Assembly (NCBI GenBank): GCA_963783245.1
Contig: CAWAMS010000003.1
Coordinates: 248,001 to 312,000 of the forward strand
Direction: 5' to 3'
From: Bog-473 sp963783245
GTDB taxonomy: Bacteria; Actinomycetota; Acidimicrobiia; Acidimicrobiales; RAAP-2
DNA: 64,000 nucleotides
Of this stretch, positions 59,414-64,000 are shown one piece after another; positions within the stretch are counted from its first letter, which is position 1, and the number at the start of each line of letters is the position of its first letter. The notes beneath the pieces were generated by a model. The model did no database searches. It was not told where the DNA came from and saw nothing but the letters and a program-made list of their open reading frames with translations. Both the position numbers and the translations under genes were made by a program.

Positions 59414-60069
59414 CACGTTGTCCCTTCATTCGATTGGACGGCATGTCCGTCCCAGACCCCCGTCGTGGCAGGAAGGTTGGGGGTGAGTTCGATATCCGAC
59501 TCGACCCTAAAGGATCGAAGGGCCATCGCCAAGGTCTCATACGCGCCCACGGTGAAGACGAGGTCCATGAGCTGGCGCTCGTCAAGGTGTCGCTCCAGGT
59601 CTGTCCAGGTCCCGTCACTTATCTGCGCCCCGTCCACGAGTTCGTCGACGGCCCGGAGCAAGGAGCGATCCGACGTGTCCCACTCCGGACGCTCCGGACC
59701 TTCGGCGATCCGACCAATCTCCTCGGCCGTCAGGCCGGCGGCGGCGGCGAGGCGTACGTGCTGGGCCCACTCGTACTCGCACCGCCTGCGCGCGGCGACC
59801 CGAAGGATCAGGATCTCACGTGCGCGTGCGGGCAGGCTGGAACTGAAGAGGACATGACCGTTGAACGTGAGATACGCCTTGGCCAACTCCGGATAGCAGG
59901 CGAACGTGGCAAGGAGATTCCCCGGATTCCGGCGCGGTTGCGCCGGCGAGGCCGGAGAAGTTCCGCGCGCCGCCGGCCGGAACGCAGCGAGAGCATCGTC
60001 CATCGCAGCAGGCCATTCGGTGGGTGGCCGAGGCCGAATGCGGGGCGTCGTGCTTCCGAGATTTGGCAC
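59413..60069 (-). CDS. carboxymuconolactone decarboxylase-family protein
   Basis: Intact 218 residues, paralogue of 21075-21669. CYPELAKAYLTFNGHVLFSS, REILILRVAARRRCEYEWAQ, HVRLAAAAGLTAEEIGRIAE, LRAVDELVDGAQISDGTWTD and VFTVGAYETLAMALRSFRV. The CxxC typical of peroxidase AhpD is missing; a single Cys precedes EYEWAQH. GTG start about ten bases after GGAGGGG. First gene of the minus operon CMD, SDR, TauD, SDR, ligase, cyclase, with a GACC-N4-GGTC box upstream. Confidence 0.88.
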   Translation of the reverse strand: MPNLGSTTPRIRPRPPTEWPAAMDDALAAFRPAARGTSPASPAQPRRNPGNLLATFACYPELAKAYLTFNGHVLFSSSLPARAREILILRVAARRRCEYEWAQHVRLAAAAGLTAEEIGRIAEGPERPEWDTSDRSLLRAVDELVDGAQISDGTWTDLERHLDERQLMDLVFTVGAYETLAMALRSFRVESDIELTPNLPATTGVWDGHAVQSNEGTT

Positions 60070-60109
60070 TGCTCTTTCCCCTCCTGCCGCTGTATGCTCG
60101 AGGATTCTA

Positions 60110-60121
60110 GACCGACCGGTC
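60110..60121. promoter_or_regulatory. GACC-N4-GGTC box in divergent promoter
   Basis: GACCGACCGGTC in the 141-bp gap between the CMD-type operon (60069, leftward) and the SDR (60211, rightward). Perfect arms; extended form CTAGACCGACCGGTCAGT. Confidence 0.6.
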
Positions 60122-60210
60122 AGTTCAGGCAATTGACTGCGACACCGTTGCGCCGCCCTGAGGTCGGCGACGAAGCGATCATTGAACAGAGCGCAGAGGC
60201 GAGGAGTGAG

Positions 60211-60958
60211 ATGGGTAGTCAGGAAAGAATCATCGCAGTACTGGGCGCCGGAGGATCTCTCGGAGCGGCCATTTCCCATCAACTCGGCAGGTGAAGCGAT
60301 CGGTGGTCTGGTGCTGAGCGACATCAGCGGCCCCTCCCTCGAGGCCACGCTGAGCGGAATGCCCGACAGCGCGCCTCCGATCGAGACGACTCTCGCGGAT
60401 GTCGGCGACTTCGCTCAGGTCGAGGCAGTGGTCACCAACGCGATGGAGCGATTCGGCCGCCTCGACGTGCTCATCAGCAATGCCGGCGTGCTGTCGCCGA
60501 ATGGTCGCATCCACAATCTGGCAACCGAGGACTGGGAGCGGGCGTTCCGGGTCAATGTCATGGGCCCGGTCAATGCCATCCGTGCCGCGGTTGTCCCGAT
60601 GCGCGAGCAGAAAGCTGGCTCCATCATCCTCACCGCTTCGGTTTCCGGCCTCACCGCGTGGTCGCACGCCTCCCCCTACTGCGTGACGAAAGCGGGCGTC
60701 ATCCACCTGGCCAAGGTGGCAGCCGTGGAGTATGCCCGCGACGGGATACGGGTGAACTGCGTGTGTCCCGGAACATTCCTGTCGCAAATGCACGCCGATC
60801 TTCCAGCCTCTGCTCTGGACGCAATCGGCGCCAAGCACCCCTTGGGTCTGGGTTCGCCGAATGACCTCGTCGGGGCGTACTCGTATCTGGCCAGTGACGC
60901 CTCCCGCTGGACGACCGGCTCAGCCATCGTCGTCGACGGCGGGTACTCCGCACCCTGA
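60211..60958 (+). CDS. short-chain dehydrogenase/reductase (frame break)
   Basis: About 248 residues. The start GSQERIIAVLGAGGSLGAAI carries a Rossmann motif in one frame; the rest follows after a break near 60292. LVLSDISGPSLEATL, VLISNAGVLSPNGRI, Ser in LTASVSGLTAWSHASPY, YCVTK (Tyr and Lys), NCVCPGTFLSQMH and VVDGGYSAP. GAGGAG five bases before the ATG. Single gene, divergent from the CMD operon and convergent with the TetR gene (31 bp apart). Confidence 0.83.
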
Positions 60959-60989
60959 GGGCAGCCTGCGGTTCGGAGCACCGGTCCGA

Positions 60990-61655
60990 TCAGTTGTCGG
61001 CGAAGGCCCGGGGCTCCCCGTCAGCGCCGTCGAGTGGCTCCACCGCTGACGGGTTGGCCATGCCCCACACAAAGATGTCAGCGAACGAGTTTGCAATCTC
61101 GCGCGCGGAGAGACGGCCGTCAGCCTTCAACCAGAGGTAGGTGTAGTTGTGCATGCCGAGCCACGCACGCGCCGACAGCCGGGGGTCACGCGGCCGGAAA
61201 TGCCCGGACCGGGCGCCCGCCTCGAACACCGCTTCAACGCGTCGCTCGTACTCTCGGCGGCGCTTTCGGAACTGCTCCGCCCGCTCGCCCGTGAGCGCAT
61301 GGAACTCGTGCAGGAACACCCAGACGTGATCGGGGTAGCGGACAATGACATCGAGCAGCTCTTGGCCGAGCAACGTCAACTGCTCCGGTGGCGTCCCTCC
61401 GGCGAGCGCGACACGGTCTGCGCCCAGTAAGACCTCGTCCATGACGCGATCATGGATAGCAGCGAGAAGCTCTTCCTTGGACCCTATGTAGTAGTAGAGG
61501 GCGCCTTTTCCGAGTTGGTTGGCCTCACAGAGCTCGATCGTGCTCGTGGCGTGATACCCGCGTTGGGCGAAGACGTTCGCCGACAGATCGATGATGGCCT
61601 CCCGGCGCACGTACCATTTCGCACTGCGCCGGGATTCGTTCTTATCCTGTGACAT
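60990..61655 (-). CDS. TetR-family transcriptional regulator
   Basis: Intact 221 residues. HTH: REAIIDLSANVFAQRGYHAT, STIELCEANQLGKGALYYYI and GSKEELLAAIHDRVM. The YYYIGSKEELL wording is typical of actinobacterial lipid/sterol-type TetR regulators that bind CoA esters. C-terminal domain with FLHEFHALTGERAEQFRKRR and YTYLWLKADGRLSAREIANS. It follows the ACAD at 62869 in one operon whose promoter holds a GACC-N4-GGTC box, so it is the prime candidate to bind the whole box series from 41 kb to 63 kb. Confidence 0.92.
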   Translation of the reverse strand: MSQDKNESRRSAKWYVRREAIIDLSANVFAQRGYHATSTIELCEANQLGKGALYYYIGSKEELLAAIHDRVMDEVLLGADRVALAGGTPPEQLTLLGQELLDVIVRYPDHVWVFLHEFHALTGERAEQFRKRRREYERRVEAVFEAGARSGHFRPRDPRLSARAWLGMHNYTYLWLKADGRLSAREIANSFADIFVWGMANPSAVEPLDGADGEPRAFADN

Positions 61656-61723
61656 CTCTCGCCTTACCTCGGCTAGTCACTCTAGCAGGCACTATCTTGA
61701 AGAATGCCGACGACGCGGCACCC

Positions 61724-62869
61724 TCAGCAGCCCAGCGATCGGGCAATGACCACGTGTTGAATCTCGTTCGTCCCCTCCCCGATCTCGAGAACTTTCGAAT
61801 CGCAGTAAAAGCGGGCGACAGGGGAATCGAGCATGTAACCGATCCCTCCGTGGATCTGGACAGCCTCCGACGCCGCAGCGGTGGCCACGCGGCTTGCCTT
61901 CAACTTCGCCATCGACGCCTCCTTCAAAAAGGGCTGTCCCGTGTCCCGCAGGTACGCAGCGCGATAGGTGAGCCATCGTGCGGCCTCCAATTCCGTGGCG
62001 ATGTCGGCCAGCTTGAACTGCACCGCCTGGAACTTCGAAATGGGCCGACCAAACTGTTGGCGTTCCCGGGCATAGTCCGTCGCCATGTTCAAGACGGCTT
62101 GCGTCAGGCTGAGAGAAAGCGCAGCGATCGAGATCCGACCGACCTCGAGCGTGGCGAGAAACTGGCCCAACCCCAGGTCCGGATTGCCGACGAGGTGCTC
62201 GTCGGGTACCCACACGTCATCGAAGTACAGCTCACGAGTGTCGAGTCCCCGCCAGCCGATGCCCCGCATCTTCGGTCCCATCGTGAAGCCAGGCGTCTCC
62301 TTCTCCACAACGAAGCTCCCGAACCGGGGGTCCGCCCCGGCTGGTTCCGCACGGGCCAGAAGCGTCACTCCGAACGACATGTCGGTGCCGGCGTTGGAGA
62401 TGAAGGCCTTCCGGCCGTTGATCACCCAACCGCCATCGCGACGCTCTGCACGCGTGGTGATACCACGCGTATCGGACCCCGCATCGGGCTCGGTCAGCCC
62501 GAACGCGCCAAGCACCCGTCCTTCTGCGAGCGGGCGTAACCACCGCTCGCGCTGGGCATCATTGCCGAACAGATACAACGGCAGCGAGCCGATCGTCACG
62601 TGGGCCTGCCATGCCGCGGCCACCGACTGATCTGCCAGGCCGATCTGCTCCATTGCGGCAACGAATCCCACCGTCGACATGCCGATCCCGCCCCATTGCT
62701 CCGGTATCAACATGCCCAGCAAACCCAACTCGCCCATCTCGCGAAGGAGGTCCGTCGGGCATTCGGCGCGCTCCCAGGCTCCGGGAGCTCGGCGAGCTAT
62801 CTCGTTGCCGGCGAACTGCCGGCACAGGTCGACCAGATCACCTTCGGCTTCGGTCAGCGAGAAGTCCAT
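61724..62869 (-). CDS. acyl-CoA dehydrogenase (homomeric type)
   Basis: Intact 381 residues, the standard ACAD length. DLCRQFAGNEIARRAPGAWE, MLIPEQWGGIGMSTVGFVAA, FGLTEPDAGSDTRGITT, NGRKAFISNAGTDMSFGVTL, MGPKMRGIGWRGLDTRELYF, FGRPISKFQAVQFKLADIAT, IHGGIGYMLDSPVARFYCDS (catalytic-Glu region) and IGEGTNEIQHVVIARSL. ATG 62869 (MDFSLTEAEGDLVDLC) fits the family start; longer in-frame starts at 62899 and 62941 exist. Operonic with the TetR gene 68 bp downstream; likely feedback pairing. Confidence 0.92.
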   Translation of the reverse strand: MDFSLTEAEGDLVDLCRQFAGNEIARRAPGAWERAECPTDLLREMGELGLLGMLIPEQWGGIGMSTVGFVAAMEQIGLADQSVAAAWQAHVTIGSLPLYLFGNDAQRERWLRPLAEGRVLGAFGLTEPDAGSDTRGITTRAERRDGGWVINGRKAFISNAGTDMSFGVTLLARAEPAGADPRFGSFVVEKETPGFTMGPKMRGIGWRGLDTRELYFDDVWVPDEHLVGNPDLGLGQFLATLEVGRISIAALSLSLTQAVLNMATDYARERQQFGRPISKFQAVQFKLADIATELEAARWLTYRAAYLRDTGQPFLKEASMAKLKASRVATAAASEAVQIHGGIGYMLDSPVARFYCDSKVLEIGEGTNEIQHVVIARSLGC

Positions 62870-62964
62870 GCCGGCGAGGTTAGGAGACCGGTCGGTACAC
62901 ATCCAGCTCAGGTCCTGTCGCCCTCGCCGATACGGGACCACTCCAGCGGCCGAGAGACAGAATT

Positions 62965-62976
62965 GACCGATCGGTA
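62965..62976. promoter_or_regulatory. GACC-N4-GGTA box in divergent promoter
   Basis: GACCGATCGGTA inside TTGACCGATCGGTACAA (arms TTG-ACCGATCGGT-ACAA), between the ACAD (62869, leftward) and the cyclase (63034, rightward). Confidence 0.6.
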
Positions 62977-63033
62977 CAAGAAAATTAGGATGCCTTCTCA
63001 GGCCGACAGCGACTGCAACAGGAGGGGGGCCCT

Positions 63034-64000
63034 ATGACAAAACGGTGGACACAACGACCGCCAGGCTCGACGTGGGGTGACTGGGGCGAGGACGACGAAC
63101 TCGGCCGCATCAATCTGATCACGCCGGAAAAGGTGCTCCAGGGCGTCCGTGAAGTGGAGGCGGGCATCAGCTTCTGTTTGAGCTTGCCGCTCGATTTCCC
63201 CGGGGGATCGGCCTTGAACCAGCGGAGGTACCCGCCGATCCTGAGGCCCACCGAGGACTTGGAGTACAAACCCGACACGTTCTACAACGTCATCGCACGC
63301 GAGTCGATCGATCCTTCACTCATCGACGTATGGGCGGACGATGCGGTGACCCTCTGGCTGCAGTATTCGACCCAGTGGGACGCCCTCGCCCATCAAGGTG
63401 CCGAATTCGACGCCGATGGCGACGGGGTCGACGAGCCACGCTATTACAACGGATTCCGTCCCGGCGAGGACATCGTCGGCCCCCAACCCGACGCCAAAGG
63501 CGACGGAAGTGGGAGTATAAGTTTCGCCCGACATCTCGGTCTGGAGCACATGGCTGCCCACGGGGTGCAAGGCCGGGGCGTCCTCGTGGACGTGGCCCAT
63601 CACCTCGGAAGTGACTGGCAACCGGTCAACCTGCAGGTCCTCGAGGAGATCATGGCGGCGGACGAGGTCGTCGTCGAGCCGGGGGACATGCTTCTGATCC
63701 ATACCGGGTTCGCAACCCAGATCCTTGCGTGGGACAAGAACCCGGACCCTGTGAAAATCCACAAGATGCATCCCTACCTCGACTCTCACGACGAGTCTTT
63801 GCTGGAGTGGATCACCGAATCTCAGATCTCCGCGCTGGTGGCGGACAACTACGCCGTCGAAGGACTGGTCCCGCACAGGGATCGAAATCCGCACACGCTC
63901 CTCCCGATCCACCACCTCTGCCTCTTCAAGCTCGGCATCCCCCTCGGGGAGATGTGGTACCTCCATGAGCTCGCCACGTGGCTGCGCGAGCACAAGCGGA
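63034..64000 (+). CDS. cyclase-family hydrolase, C-terminus beyond window
   Basis: 322 codons visible and still open at the window end. WGDWGEDDELGRINLITPEK, STQWDALAHQGAEFDADGDG, EHMAAHGVQGRGVLVDVAHH, VVVEPGDMLLIHTGFATQIL. It is a paralogue of the 54324 protein, sharing the altered TQWDxLAH metal motif, but has a long insertion (FNGFRPGEDIVGPQ-like region, about residues 140-170). AGGAGG about ten bases before ATG 63034. Divergent from the ACAD/TetR operon, with a box between them. Confidence 0.87.
   Translation, partial: MTKRWTQRPPGSTWGDWGEDDELGRINLITPEKVLQGVREVEAGISFCLSLPLDFPGGSALNQRRYPPILRPTEDLEYKPDTFYNVIARESIDPSLIDVWADDAVTLWLQYSTQWDALAHQGAEFDADGDGVDEPRYYNGFRPGEDIVGPQPDAKGDGSGSISFARHLGLEHMAAHGVQGRGVLVDVAHHLGSDWQPVNLQVLEEIMAADEVVVEPGDMLLIHTGFATQILAWDKNPDPVKIHKMHPYLDSHDESLLEWITESQISALVADNYAVEGLVPHRDRNPHTLLPIHHLCLFKLGIPLGEMWYLHELATWLREHKR

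Noticed and set aside
11787..60958. Mycofactocin-dependent SDR system
   Set aside because: The SDRs lack the insertion typical of mycofactocin-linked members and no mft maturation genes are present.
1..64000. Steroid-degradation cluster (kst/hsa/ksh type)
   Set aside because: ACAD pairs, a KshB-like reductase and a P450 are suggestive, but no KstD, HsaC-type extradiol enzyme, HsaD or Mce transporter genes, and no KstR-type box, were recognised.
1..64000. Mobile elements, integrases, transposases, CRISPR arrays, rRNA and tRNA genes
   Set aside because: None found by reading both strands; no terminal inverted repeats, spacer arrays or cloverleaf-like segments were seen.

Overview
The window is GC-rich with many GTG starts, good Shine-Dalgarno sequences and tightly packed, often overlapping operons (ATGA, GTGA and TGATG junctions). 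Its content fits a soil or aquatic actinomycete: F420/flavin LLM oxidoreductases, a KshB-like reductase, heteromeric acyl-CoA dehydrogenase pairs, a Baeyer-Villiger monooxygenase, a P450 and TetR/FadR-type regulators. It could be a Mycobacteriales or an Acidimicrobiia member; the sequence alone does not decide. I found no rRNA, tRNA, CRISPR array, insertion sequence or phage gene.

The window is almost wholly catabolic. I count nine acyl-CoA dehydrogenase polypeptides (three as adjacent heteromeric pairs), five adenylating CoA ligases, seven short-chain dehydrogenases, three crotonases, four luciferase-like oxidoreductases, two Rieske oxygenases with one FAD/2Fe-2S reductase, one P450 and one P450 remnant, one BVMO, one TauD-type dioxygenase, three amidohydrolases, three carboxymuconolactone-decarboxylase-type proteins, two cyclase-family hydrolases, a VOC protein, a fused alpha-beta E1 dehydrogenase and one periplasmic binding protein. 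The logic is oxygenase or hydrolase attack, CoA activation, alpha-beta dehydrogenation, hydration and carbon-carbon cleavage. The substrate or substrates (cyclic, terpenoid-like or aromatic-derived) cannot be named from sequence.

Layout: 1-2715 (-) crotonase, LLM, ACAD; 2764-9247 (+) ACAD pair, ligase, hydrolase, amidohydrolase, crotonase; 9258-13794 (-) DapB-like, NtaA-like monooxygenase, SDR, reductase; 14036-16201 (+) amidohydrolase, esterase; 16214-21669 (-) a seven-gene Rieske operon; 21963-24505 (+) NTF2-like protein and ACAD pair; 24907-25785 (+) crotonase; 25719-31085 (-) hydrolase, TetR, ACAD pair, ligase; 31147-32334 (+) ACAD; 32362-35171 (-) CoA-transferase and ligase; 35711-39805 (+) SDR, MaoC hydratase, CitE lyase, acetoacetyl-CoA synthetase-like ligase; 39848-43645 (-) binding protein, P450, GntR; 43753-44511 (+) class II aldolase; 44545-46795 (-) Rieske and LLM; 47033-54307 (+) BVMO, E1, amidohydrolase, VOC, SDR; 54324-60069 (-) cyclase, ligase, SDR, TauD, SDR, CMD; 60211-60958 (+) SDR; 60990-62869 (-) TetR, ACAD; 63034-end (+) cyclase.

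Two features stand out. First, recurrent palindromes sit in the intergenic regions: a GAGAAC-N3-GTTCTC type mainly between 13.8 and 47 kb, and a GACC-N4-GGTC type from 41 kb to 63 kb. They suggest two (possibly three) local regulons tied to the TetR and GntR genes present. Second, about 65 single-frame breaks interrupt some 38 genes while motifs and coding character continue on both sides. This looks more like uncorrected indels in the assembly than decay. Two loci (24525-24861 and about 35360-35587) do look like true gene remnants. For broken genes I give the full span from the best start to the best stop and note where the frame changes.
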